Source of the DNA: Phymatolithon calcareum
Lineage: Eukaryota > Rhodophyta > Florideophyceae > Hapalidiales
Reading direction: 5' to 3'
DNA length: 64,000 nucleotides
NCBI GenBank assembly: GCA_977006965.1
Contig: OZ345383.1
Span: forward strand, 496,001-560,000
Part shown: piece by piece, positions 32,337 through 42,590 of the stretch
How positions within the stretch are numbered: position 1 is the stretch's first letter
Layout of the letters: each line of letters starts with the position of its first letter
Translations under genes and position numbers: made by a program
Notes under the pieces: model-generated
The model's input: the letters and a program-made list of their open reading frames with translations, nothing else
The model's database searches: none
What the model was told of the DNA's origin: nothing

Positions 32337-33453
32337 CTAATCTTCATCCGCTCTCTTTCGGGAAGGGCAAGGTGCACTCGGAGGGATTTTTCGAGCGCAA
32401 TTCACAAACGAGTCACATGAGTGAGCAGTACTTGCGGTACAGAAGTAGTTTAAGGAACCTGTGTCGTCGAATATATCGAGCTCATGGATAATCTTCACGT
32501 GCCGGGCAAAACAGTTCCAAACTCTGGATGTGCCACATATGTAAATTAAAGCACCATTAAGTCTTGAGCAGCACAAGCAGACAAGCCTCGTCTTCAAGAC
32601 TTTGCAAACATTACATCTATTCTGCAAGTTATAAGGGGTGAGCACCCCATCTGTAGTCTTACGTTTCTTTTCTGTAGGCGTCAGATGCGTACCCACACCG
32701 CTGCCAGACACGAATCTCCGAGCGACGTTGAGAGTAGTACGAGTCGCACGAATTATCGATCAGCTGCATTGCCAGTTCTTCATGTAACTTCCGCTGGGTC
32801 AATATCTTCTGTGCCTCTGCGTGAGCTCCAGAGTACAGCAACCAGCTGCCAAAGACGCATATTGCCAATAGAGAATAATTGACTCTAGAAGACCAGTCTT
32901 GAGTGCGCAGCTTTTTCTCCATATTCAGGCTTTCTCGTCGACACTGACTGTGCCTGTTATTTTAAGCGGACGCGGAATAATAAGTCTCACAAAGTTCGTC
33001 TTGAGGTATGGACAGCTCAACGCAGGCAGGTCCATCATCCAGCTGACCCCAGCGTACGCGAAAGTAAGGATTCCCTTCCAGGGTACAGGATGTCGTCGAA
33101 AAGATGTACCGGCGATCTCGGTCCAACCGCACGACAGCCATCATTAATGGGCCACCGTTCAAACACTTCGGCACCATAGAGTCAGATTGACCTCTATCCG
33201 AGAGCTCGACTTTTGGAGAGGAAATCCATAGGGTATTTCTTGGTCGCAATTTTTACAACGCCGATAAATTTAGACCGATTCTGATCAGCATCTCTGCTGT
33301 CTCGACACTTGCCAAATTCGTCGGGTTCCTACATACGCTGCCACAAGTCATCGTGCGTAACGATATCAGGCCTACGATCAGGTCTAATAAGATCGACGTG
33401 TTCATGTGAGGCCTGGTCCCAAGATCCTTGCAGCGCATATTCCAAGGAGCCAA
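32337..33453 (-). pseudogene. piggyBac-like transposase, frameshifted
   Basis: Read on the minus strand in three frames: SVETAEMLIRIGLN (33330 region), a strand-rich part with FRVRWGQLDDGPACVELSIP and LCETYYSASA, then DWSSRVNYSLLAICVFGSWL, QRKLHEELAMQLIDNSCDS, an R-K-T-T-D-G-V block and the cysteine-rich end NVCKVLKTRLVCLCCSRLNG...VWNCFARHVKIIHEL. This order matches the last third of piggyBac (DDE_Tnp_1_7) transposases, including the C-terminal cysteine domain. The catalytic N-terminal half (33.45-34.1 kb) is not readable. It is homologous to the LTR-split copy at 18-19.4 kb. Confidence 0.75.
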
Positions 33454-34158
33454 GAGCAGGGCGATGAAATATCCTCCAGTTTCCAGATGGGATTTTCAGA
33501 GCTTCGCGATTGTCTTGGAAAGAGGAGTCCCCGATATTCTCAAGAGTTCTGCTCTGTGTCGCATTGTAAGCTACATCTGAAGTCGAAGGCGCCAGTGCGT
33601 ATTATTCCCGACGGTGACGCATTTTGACTCGGTGGGTCCCTTGAGCATCTACTGCAGCATTCCCTGGCTTAAGGTTGATAATATTGACGGTCTTCACCTT
33701 GGTATTAGGCCTCGCTTATTGCACTAGGATCCACTTCACGCGCAAGGATGTGCTTGAACGACCGTTAAATTGTTCAACAAGAACATCAAGAACGGTCCCG
33801 TTAATTATTTTCCACTTTTCCCTGGAACCAAAACGTCTGGAGCACTCGGCTAGTCTCACAACTGCAGTTTCTTTGACGTCTCCTGGAGTACCGACTCATC
33901 GCCTGGGATCTGTTTCTTGTGTCATCGCAACACACTGCTCTGCTGGTCGATGGTTGAATTTTGCTCCTTGCGGTCGCAAAACACCTTTTATGGCAGAAGA
34001 TGAGATCTCCAAGAGCATTAGAAAGGGCGGGCTTTCTGTATGTGGCGCCAAAATGGTGTTCCGCATATTTTTCGTTAACCTTTATGAGCTTTGAAATGTT
34101 GCCTCAATTGAGGACGTTCGTACAATAGACACTAGGTCGTCTTCAATAGCTCTGAATA

Positions 34159-35074
34159 TCAATTCAGGCGGCAAGTACTTATCACACTTCTCCTCCTTGA
34201 GCTGCTTGACTTGAAAAAATGATGATTGCACATCATTTCGAGCACCGTTGCAAAAGTTTTCGATAAATTTCCGTGCGTGCGGATGGTGAAGTAACTAGTG
34301 CTCCAGAGGCTGACTCGGAGCGATAGGTACTCCTCTAGAATTCGGTGAAACTCCGGTAGTTTTTCCAAAATTCCGGTTCCAGTGCCATACAAAGCAATGA
34401 GTTTTAATCGGCTGTCCCTTTCCTCAAAACAAATTTGAGAAGAACGCACCGTTAGGAGTACTTAGCGTTCTCGAAAACGCTGCAAAGCAACTGCTTCCGG
34501 ATCTCCAGTTCGTGCTGATGACGCCTCCAATTCTCGCTTTGTTTACGCGTGCGAGTCGATTTGTACATGCACAACTTTTAGGTGTCCCTAAATGTACTAT
34601 TAAGACACGCGACATGATACAGCCAGAATTTAAATATCTTCCTGCTGTACACGGAGCGTTCTGTCGCGACGAACACAGCTGAATCAAATCCATCGCAGTA
34701 ATTGATGGTAGAGCATTTGAAGCACATAACGTCTGTGACAAATATATAAAAAGTTCCTTTGAAGAATATGTCCAGCTTCACGGGTCAAGAATATTTCGCG
34801 AACGGAGTAGATGTTGAATGCCAGTATTCAGATTTGCTGTTGGTTAATAGCAACTTCTTGCACGGGAATGGAAGTCCAGTAGAGTAACGTTCATTTCGCT
34901 TGATTTTCTCTGAGATTCGTATTTCATCAGGACCTCTGCATCATATGAGCACTGCAGTAGAGAACGCTTGCGCTTTGAAACATACCTTTTCTCATGATAT
35001 TCAGAGTCTCTAAAGTCGACTGGTTCATCTGATGACATGCCATTTTCTGGCTGAGGGACGACACGATCACCCAT
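34159..35074 (-). pseudogene. Decayed gene of unknown type
   Basis: Several minus-strand frames abut without intact joins. One contains FVTDVMCFKCSTINYCDGFD (34781-34578), another a helical stretch LPEFHRILEEYLSLRVSLWS (34449-34159), and the rightmost is hydrophilic (34844-35074). A CxxC followed by a Y-C-D-G-F-D segment resembles the cysteine clusters seen in some KDZ-type eukaryotic transposases, but the match is too short to assign. It lies between the piggyBac-like element and the DDE pseudogene. Confidence 0.25.
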
Positions 35075-35245
35075 ATTATCATCAACTCAAGGGTCATTCC
35101 ACATTTAGCTAGCACTATGAACTACAGGAGGTTGCGAGAACAACTGGGATTTGAAATTGTTTACGAGAGAGTAGTGATATTCGATCACTTGTGTCAATAG
35201 TTGTTCTCTCACCCTTGTTCGTCACAGAGATGCCGCGAAGAACCT

Positions 35246-36267
35246 TCATATGCAAAAGTTTTGTTCAAAGTCCTTGACCTTGGCAAAAAAGAGGCATTTT
35301 ACAGTTTGTCTTTTTATAATAATCAACCTGGAAAAGAGCGTCGCTAAGTTCCTGCAATACATAAGAAACATTTGGTACGGCAAGGAAACAGATACCGTGC
35401 AAAACGACATCGTGCCGGAAGGTACCGGCCTGAACGCGAAAGTTCTTGAGTCGCGCGTTGACTGTCTCACGGCGTGCCCGGACATTTTCGTAAATTTTTG
35501 GTAAGGATGGCTGGCTCCCGGAGGCTGCCCGCATCGTTCATCTCGCCATCCGTGTGTGCTAAAAACTTCTCACCTTGTGGGAGGGATAGCTTCATCGCAA
35601 ATCGAAAAATTCTCACGTCTGGGAATGCCCGGACTCGGAGGGGCCATAAACCAAGACGAAACTGCCCGTGCTAATCGCAAGTCCAAATTCATAGCGTACT
35701 CCTGGCCTCTTGAGCCTATTGGGGTATCATTGAGAACGAAAGGGCTTTGGCTCACGGATGCGGCAGTCAGTGCCATCAGCACTCGCAAAAAAAGTTCAAA
35801 TGTGCGCCGATTCGTCAGGAGTCCCATTTTATCTATAAAACGTTAGCGTGAAACGTAGCACATCATCTGTAAAAATAAAAAGTGCAAACCAAGTTCAATC
35901 CAGCCAGGAGTCAAACGAAAATCAAATGCCACTTTCGCAATGTATTCTCGTCGACAGCGCATATAGCGCTATTGATATTTTCGCTCGAATATAGCTTTAA
36001 AAACAATAATGCCCATAGCAGATGATGCGGTTCACTTTCAGGAGCACGAAAATGGCGCATAAGGGCCCATATAACTGAAAAAAGCTCTGATGTGACGCCA
36101 AACATTGCCTGAAATCGCCGGCATGCATAAGCGATGCGTCTGTTCCGCCAAGGGCGTCCCGTCCACATTGCCGATCCAACATCGGCAAACAGCGCAGATG
36201 TTGGAGAGTTCTGCTTCTTGATACGTTGTCTGATACGAATTCGTGCAGTACAAACTGTGAACTCCAC
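35246..36267 (-). pseudogene. DDE-type transposase remnant
   Basis: The minus strand holds an N-terminal part (36267-35911) with RRFQAMFGVTSELFSVIWAL, HLLWALLFLKLYSSENINSA and DENTLRKWHLIFV. A decayed middle (35827-35570, DLRLARAVSSWFMAPPS) and a C-terminal part (35534-35265) with YENVRARRETVNARLKNF and FRHDVVLHGICFLAVPN follow. Helical 'FGV..xxxxWxL...LLWALxFLKxY' followed by 'ARxETVNxRLK...FRHxxxxH' is the recurrent layout of a DDE superfamily common in algae and oomycetes. Frames shift at least three times, so it is dead. No TIRs were found. Confidence 0.6.
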
Positions 36268-36344
36268 GAGTGACTTCGAGGTCGATCGAGTTTTAATTCA
36301 AAATTTTTAATTTTTTGCCATAGAATTGATATCCTATAAAACAA

Positions 36345-37598
36345 TTTCTTAAAATGAAAATTTTGATTGAAGATTAGTTTCAGCCACTTATGACACCAGT
36401 TTTCTAGAAGAAATTGAAATATTGCACGTGTGCATTTTTACGTAACCCAGAAGGGCCGTGATAAATGTGCAACACTCTCTGCTCTCCCATGACTTCGAAA
36501 AAGATTGGCGTTCTCTAGAAGCGAGACCAGAAAGATGGAGAAGAGTTCACCAGGTGTAGTTTTTTATTTTTAGTAAGTACTTTTCAATAATGTCGATTTT
36601 TTCAATTGAGGACTTGTTTTTTTATGAAATATTCATCGATTAAAAACGTACATGCATTGTGAAATCAGCGTATTTTTCCATTTGTAAGTCGCTGTTTCTT
36701 TAACTTGAAATAAACCACAGCCAATTTTTTGCCGTTGTTTCTAGCTGACAATATTTTTATTTATTGAACATATGCTCCACTAATACAGTATATGCGTAAA
36801 TTTAACCAAAATTAATGATTATTGGAATCCTCGAGTTGCAGAATTCATTCCGCTGGCAGTCATGGTGCCTACATTTAATTTTGGTTCTATTTTTGCTACA
36901 TTGCACGCTGCGTATCCTCACGTGAAGAATACTGTAAACTATGCGGATTACATTAATCTTGCCTTTGGGCGTCATGCGCAAAGAATGAAGGTGCAGCTAC
37001 TCATTGTGCAGTCAAAAGGCTTCCAGCATAGTCGCAACGACCTGAGATGACCTCAAGAAGTCGAGAATCTCCGATAATTCAACAAGGATTGATGATGCAA
37101 TGATCACCTATAGTAGACGTGTTGAGATGAAATTATGACTGAACACTCGACTTCAGAATATCCTCGATTCGAGAATATTGAACGTTTCCATTTTTCCCTG
37201 CCAATTATCGAGGATTGACTGTATATAATATTTCAAACATCTAACGGTTCAGTTCTGGGCATTAATCTAAAGTATGGTTACATTTTGCATGCATCATGTT
37301 TATGTTTCCAGGTTTTGCATGCTTCTAAAGTTACGGAACCTACGGTTTTGAATTAAGCGACATCATTGGATATAATACGATTACAATTGGATTCTATTGG
37401 ACCTTTTAAAAATCACAGCAGGGACAAACAAAAACGCTATGTCGTCCATTCTGGCGGGAAACCGAAGGGAACGTGTTGCGCTAGCTATGATTCATCTTCC
37501 AATCTATCATACCATGGAGTATATTCTTGTGGGAGACCTCAGCTGCGCAGCTAACGTCATTTTGATTCACTGCGACAACCTCGACGTCGGAAAACACA
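36345..37598. other. AT-rich intergenic tract
   Basis: No gene recognised. A CAATTGAGGAC block at about 36604 resembles the subterminal block of the piggyBac-like elements, and a pogo-like terminus is present at 37201-37221. The last ~250 bases before 37599 should include the 5' flank of the next ORF. Confidence 0.4.
37201..37221. repeat. Isolated right terminus of a pogo-like element
   Basis: The sequence ends ATCGAGGATTGACTG followed by TA. It matches the right TIR of the element at 41117-42419 (ATCGAGAGTTGACTG, then TA) with few differences. A matching left end was not found in the 1 kb upstream, so this is probably a decayed or partial copy. Confidence 0.5.
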
Positions 37599-38497
37599 AT
37601 GTCTCCTCAAAAGGCTTTGTCAAGAAAGATGTCCAAGTCTGCAGTCATAACAATGGATATACACGGAATGCTCTCGCGTGGGAAGACTAGCACATCGACA
37701 CCTCTAAAGCATGTGTTGGCGAAAAACTCGGCACTGTTCTGTAGAGTTACCGCGGGAATATTTCGCAGCGTTTGGAAAAAGGCACGCGATGAGCACAATA
37801 GCAGCAGTGGTACTAGTAAGATTTCCGCCCTTATTTCTTTTAGATGTTGAATTTTTGCAGCTGGAAATCTAATCAGAATTTTTGTAAAGCTATTGCACGG
37901 AGAGTTTCCACTGCGCCCCCTACATCTCCGGCATCACTCACCGCACTTCATTCGGGGTGTACTGCCGGTACCGTCGATGCCAAGCTTACCCGCACTCCCG
38001 ATCGATCGAAAATGTCTGACGCGTTTTCTGACGATGGTATGTTGGATTTAGCGACTGGATTTGGAAGGGAGTTGATACTGAGTCACTTCCATTTCAAACA
38101 CATATACGTCATTGACAGATGGAAAAATTGCGATGACAGCAGCTCTCTTCGGGTGTCCGTTTCCACTCTGATGCCCTCGGGCGTTGTGCAAAATAATGTA
38201 GCGTTGAATGTCGTGGAAGATGGAAATTATCTTGAGATCGGTGTAATATGGCCAAATGCTCCAAATAACCATCTTCTTCTACAAAATAAATGGTTCACCG
38301 GCCACAAAGTTCAGCATCTGGCAAGCTACTATCCCATGGCTAATTGCTTTAACTACTTTCTCGCGGATAAAAGACGTGCTAACGGAGAATATGCTCCACA
38401 GCCAGTATTCGACTTCCCTTCCCTGTTCAGTCGGGCTCAGAGCCGGATTCTTTGGCGTGGGCTAATAGTAATTCCCACGTTTTATATGTCATTCTGA
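37599..38497 (+). CDS. Hypothetical protein, probably two exons
   Basis: The first open segment starts MSPQKALSRKMSKSAVITMD at 37599 (context AACACAATG). The second (to stop 38497) has a soluble, beta-rich body: SLRVSVSTLMPSGVVQNNVA, EDGNYLEIGVIWPNAP and a KWF...YYPMANCFNYFLADKR tail. A phase-compatible junction is donor G|GTACTAG or A|GTAAGAT near 37809-37817 with acceptor TTTTTGTAAAG|CT near 37890, an intron of about 80 bp. This splice model is tentative. The LPSG...EDGxYLxIxVxWP arrangement looks like a conserved domain, but I cannot name it. It ends tail-to-tail with minus-strand ORFs at 38482. Confidence 0.45.
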
Positions 38498-39764
38498 AAG
38501 AGCCCGCGGCTGTGGACAACGCAATTCTCGACTTTGACGTCCTCTAAAATGTGCAATAAAGGTGCTTGAAATTCTAAAAAATTATAAAATTCCTTTACTC
38601 CTAGCCCGCAGTATCCATTCCCACATCTTCCAGCAGAATCGTGAACGTAAGTACTGTGCTTCGATTGCCCTCTTCGGCAGTTTTGGCACTGCACTCTCTG
38701 TTGCACAGATATGTTCCTTCTCAGAGCCATACTTCGCATCAGAATCGGCACAAATCCAGTACAGTTGTGATTCCAAACCCCTGTCTGAAACGTCACCCAG
38801 TAGATGAAGGACTGTTCCAGCATGAGCAAAAACTTCAAGTCTATGACAGGCGGACAACCTTGCAAATTAACAATCGCTGCTTTACTCCTACCGTGAGCTT
38901 CCTTCTTCGATAGCTCAACCAACACTCCAACAGAAAATTCTTTAGCAGTAGGGCTCTGTGGTAAGGCGAACACAGCAATATTCCGCCCAAGACAAGCGGT
39001 GTTCGCTATATAGAGAGACGATATTCTGGCATATCGCCTAATTTCTTCACTTAGGTTGTCAAGTAGAACGAGAATGGTGTACGAAAAGGGAACAGCCTGT
39101 GATTTGAGGAGATTTTCTGAGCCCAAATGCTAATTTCATTCCCATCACGAACAATTGTATCCTCTCTTACCCCGACGCTTTGAATTAACCTCTTATAACA
39201 AACGGAATGCCCGATTTGATCGTCCTGTCGCTCGAGATTCTGCTCTAGCAAAACTTAAACCAGTACATCTTCGTCATTATCGAGTTTCAGAACAGGAGAG
39301 AAAATATTAGCAATAGTTGCAGCCTTTTGTTCATTTAAAAATCTGAACCCGGTGACTGGAAATGGAAAACCGTCATACTTCGAAGAGATCATTTTAATAT
39401 CTTGGTTTGGCAATATCCACTCCCGAAAGAGTGAGCAAACGGGTTTGTGCCTCATCTCAGAGTCAATTGATTCCCCTTTCCTTGTCCGATCATCGGCGTG
39501 TGGAAGTATCTGTTGAAAAACGTGTCGATAAGGACGTGACTGGCCCCCTTCTGGTGGATATGGAGTATGAACATGGGCGTCGCTGGTGAAAAAAGCGAGT
39601 CTGGGAGGAAGCAAAAGCCGTTTGCAACCGACACGTAGAACCGTTCGTCCTGGTTGGAGTGAGTCAAAGCCTGCTTCTGTTGGCAGGGGTACTACGGAAG
39701 ATGTCACTATGACTTCGTCTTTCATGTGGGCGCATCTAACATGAACTGCGCGGAACAACGACAA
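38482..39764 (-). CDS. Hypothetical ORF group, possibly one broken or spliced gene
   Basis: Three minus-strand frames follow each other: 39764-39255 (169 codons, ending KLDNDEDVLV), 39251-39051 (VCYKRLIQSVGVREDTIVRD) and 39126-38482 (214 codons, with FALPQSPTAKEFSVGVLVEL and a cysteine cluster QCQNCRRGQSKHSTYVHDSA). Overlaps and short gaps suggest frameshifts or small introns rather than chance, but I could not establish splice sites. No family recognised. AT-rich base use agrees with the 27-42 kb tract. Confidence 0.3.
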
Positions 39765-40619
39765 GCTAGCGAAGTAAGTTTAGGAGGTTGTGGTTTCCGC
39801 AAACGCCTGCTGAGATCTGCTTTCAGCCTAACCGGCTGATCTCAAATGATCGATGTTCAATCCTTTTTTATGTGAGCTGAATTAGATTCACCCAGTAAAT
39901 TGCGAAACTGATTTTAACTGAGCCATCAGACTCACTGCAACCCCTTCCTCTAAGTTCATCGTGCCGTTACTGACTACACAGCATCGCTGCGCTGCAGACC
40001 AACACTGTGGGGTGTTAAACGCATAAGTTTTCAAACTGGCTGTGCTCGGGATGTTCCCTGGCAAAACGCGAGGGCGCCGCTTCGGGGCGAACTTTATAGA
40101 AAAAGAATTGGATCAAAAGGTGACTTGGCAATATGAGAAATGGATCAATGGAAGAATCTGGAAGCCCGCCGCAGGCGCCGCACTGTGCTTACAATGTAAG
40201 TTAGCTGTAAGCTGTGCAAAGAAGCTGTAAGCAGCGGCTCTAGGGTTTGTCCTTGGTGATCCTTCATGGTGTAAGTACGCATCGAAACCTACGGTACTGT
40301 AATGACTGTAATGCTATTTATAAGGGCTTGCTGTAAATGCAAGCTGAATTGACAATTTGAAGAGAGCTATTTGTATAGGAGTATGACAGTGGCGTTAGAC
40401 TCCACAATCTCGTCCCTTCGGTTCATCGGGATATGCAGCCTGAACCGCAATGTATGTGCTCTTCTGGAAAGAGTAGAACAATTGTGATGGAACAGTGACT
40501 ACGCGCTGACAAGCTTTCTGGGCAGGTGGCCGATGATCTTCCCTCTAGATTTTTATCCAAAAATAGTATAGCTGTGTATCATATATTAGTGCAAAACCTA
40601 TTTGATCTCCATCTGCCAA
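39765..40619. other. Intergenic tract, no gene recognised
   Basis: No ORF over 62 codons and no RNA-gene signature. A short direct/inverted cluster (GTAAGCTGTAAGCTGTGC, 40197-40220) is the only local repeat seen. Confidence 0.4.
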
Positions 40620-40771
40620 GGATGGGCTCGCCCTCATTGGCGGAACCCGTACTCCCTAAATGCCCTGTGTCTCGAAATTAGGAGAAAAAACCGTCCCCGA
40701 CTCTTCACGGCAAACAGGCACACCCGGGATTCGAACCCATGAATTTTCTCTTCGCCGACTATGCGTACCCC

Positions 40772-42539
40772 TGTAACAATCATATACACGCAGTATGTAT
40801 GTTACCCATGTTTCTGTATTCTAGAAAACTGTAATTGTAAAGTACTGTAATTTATAGATTGACTTTCTAAAATACTTTTCGTGAAATATTTGTAGAAACA
40901 TCTAGAGACAGATTCGAACTTTCTAGATGTATCTGAAACACGAATAGAACTCTCTAGAAACATCTAGAAACTAATTAGACCTTTCTAGATTGTTCTAGAA
41001 CACAAACGGAACTTTGTAGAAGCATCTAGAGAAATGAAATGTGCTATTTTCGTTCACATAAGTTATGATAGAGAAAATAGGATATGTCTATATATGCCCC
41101 GCCTGGAATCCGACTACAGTCAACCTTCGATAACTGGATGGCTTCGGTCGGGGAGTCAGAAATGCAGATATCGAGGATATTCCAGGAGTGAATTCATATC
41201 ATATCGCAAAGACTACACGTGCAGCTCGGCAGCCCATATGGCAGAGGAAGCCGAAGTTTAGTTGCGGCAATCGATGCCGACACACTGCGCGAATCTAAGA
41301 ATCCAGGGAGCAGAGAAGCGCACTTCGCATCACCATCCGTTGATAGTGATGCGATAGTATAAATTTCAATAGTTGCAATTGTTGACGGCATTAGGCTCGT
41401 GGGAACTGTACGGCCCGGAACTGCAGCATCACTGGAAGATCATGGTGACACTGATGTATTAGTGTATATCTGCGTAACTGTTGCGCATGCGTACAGTATG
41501 AACCAACTGTGGTAGATAAAGTGCTTGAATCGTGTATGAGGTCGGAGTATCTGACGAGCCGTCAGGTGGTATCGCGCTTTTGGAACCGCGGTCAGAGTTT
41601 GGAATATGAACGCCATTGGCAGCGACAGACTTCACGCAGAGGATGCAGAGGAGCTAGTCACACTGGATGATGCAACAATAAGCCCAAAATCGCCTGGAAT
41701 GCTTTTCGAAGATGGCGACGGACCGAAAGTAGATGGAGGCTCCGAGGATAATAGAGATGCAGAGGGGCTTGCGCAGGCCCGATATATCAGGGATAGCTAG
41801 TATTCGCATGCTAATTGCCTACATACTTGCTTACGCTGAAAAACCGGATTACAAAGAAGAGGTTGGTGAGGCAATTGTAGAAATTCTCACATTTGCAGTT
41901 GTGGATGGGGCGGCACTAACTAGATTGGGGTTTCCATGACTTCAGAAGGCTGCAAGAGCGCAAGTGCAGATTTAAAGAGCTGGGTCGCTGATGATTTTAT
42001 CCCTATTCGAAGATTATGTGGTAGCTAAAATCGTGTTCGACAGCATTGCTGGAATCGGGATTTCTACCACTATGGAGGGCTAGATGCTGGTGCAGTGTTA
42101 ACAGTCCTCGTAGACGCGATCGGTAATAAGATGGGCGTACAATCGAGCACTCTTACCGAGGTCTGGCCGCCATGGAGATGGAGGGCTGTTCCTTACTACT
42201 GGTAACGTGCAGAATATGCTCCGTGGCGTGAAATCAATATTTTATACATTTTTAAGGTATGTGCCGTGCATCGGCAGTCAGGATGTTCTACTAAGTGAGT
42301 ATTCTGAATATATTAAAATTTCGACAATTTTTGGCCTAAATGGTATTCATGGACGCACGCAATATTCTAACAACCGAGGCTATACGCTTAAAGAAGATCC
42401 AGTTATCGAGAGTTGACTGTAGCGGACCAAAGGAAGAGAGGGAACCAACGACTGATAATAAGTAAACAACCACAGAGTACTATTGTAAATGCATAATTCC
42501 CACCAGTTCAATCAACCCCTGAATTTGTCCTTCGTTTCA
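40772..42539 (+). repeat. Solo LTR, copy 2, carrying a pogo-like insertion
   Basis: It begins TGTAACAATCATATACACGC and ends GTCCTTCGTTTCA, flanked by a perfect 5 bp duplication ACCCC (40767-40771 and 42540-42544). Removing the insertion at 41117-42419 plus one TA leaves 463 bp, the same length as copy 1 at 18832-19294. The two share the TATATA(A/T) box and the TTCTAGA-rich middle. No internal domain is present. Confidence 0.9.
41117..42419. mobile_element. pogo/Tigger-like (Tc1-mariner) element, 1303 bp
   Basis: The TIRs start CAGTCAACCTTCGATAACTG (left) and, on the complement of the right end, CAGTCAACTCTCGATAACTG, flanked by TA on both sides (41115-41116, 42420-42421). The other LTR copy has the unoccupied target CCGACTAGCGG, so TA is the target. 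Terminal CAGT and TA duplication fit pogo-like elements. Inside, ORFs up to 68 codons (41606-41939, acidic) show no DDE or CENP-B domain, so this copy is non-autonomous or decayed. Confidence 0.85.
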
Positions 42540-42590
42540 ACCCCCGGAGGCAGTTTAACCACTATACCACAGGCGGACAGGCAGGTATCA

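Larger units (their letters stand above)
31814..34135 (-). mobile_element. piggyBac-like transposon, copy 2
   Basis: A perfect 17 bp TIR, CTAGTGTCTATTGTACG (31814-31830) and its complement (34119-34135), is followed on each side by the subterminal block CCTCAATTGAGG (31843, 34103). The transposase lies on the minus strand (about 33450-32337). The left end also has a three-fold tandem of GTGTCTAGT overlapping the TIR. The TTAA duplication typical of piggyBac is not seen at these ends, so either the true termini lie elsewhere or the family differs. About 0.4 kb of unrelated coding-like sequence sits between transposase and left TIR. Confidence 0.7.
40620..42590 (-). repeat. tRNA-derived SINE (or tRNA relic), split by a solo LTR
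   Basis: On the minus strand an RNA polymerase III A box, TGGTATAGTGG (complement of 42559-42569), precedes a B box, GGTTCGAATCC (complement of 40727-40737). The LTR at 40772-42539 separates them. With the LTR and one copy of ACCCC removed, the boxes are about 48 bases apart, within the range for a tRNA-like head. The B box is followed by GGTGTGCCTG and about 100 bases of unrelated body down to around 40620. The acceptor stem does not pair, so a functional tRNA is unlikely; SINE is the better reading. Confidence 0.6.

Noticed and set aside
33675-34094. Plus-strand 139-codon ORF with a hydrophobic N-terminus
   Set aside because: It lies antisense to the expected N-terminal half of the piggyBac-like transposase inside the element; the signal-peptide-like start is likely fortuitous.
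40690-40772. Functional tRNA gene on the minus strand
   Set aside because: The B box is perfect, but the 5' half is separated by an LTR and, even rejoined, the acceptor stem does not pair (5' GTCCGCC against 3' GTGTGCC).
18832-42539. A single full-length LTR retrotransposon bounded by the two 463 bp LTRs
   Set aside because: The LTRs are 21 kb apart with different target duplications (GGCTT/GGTTT and ACCCC) and no gag-pol between them, so each is a separate solo LTR.
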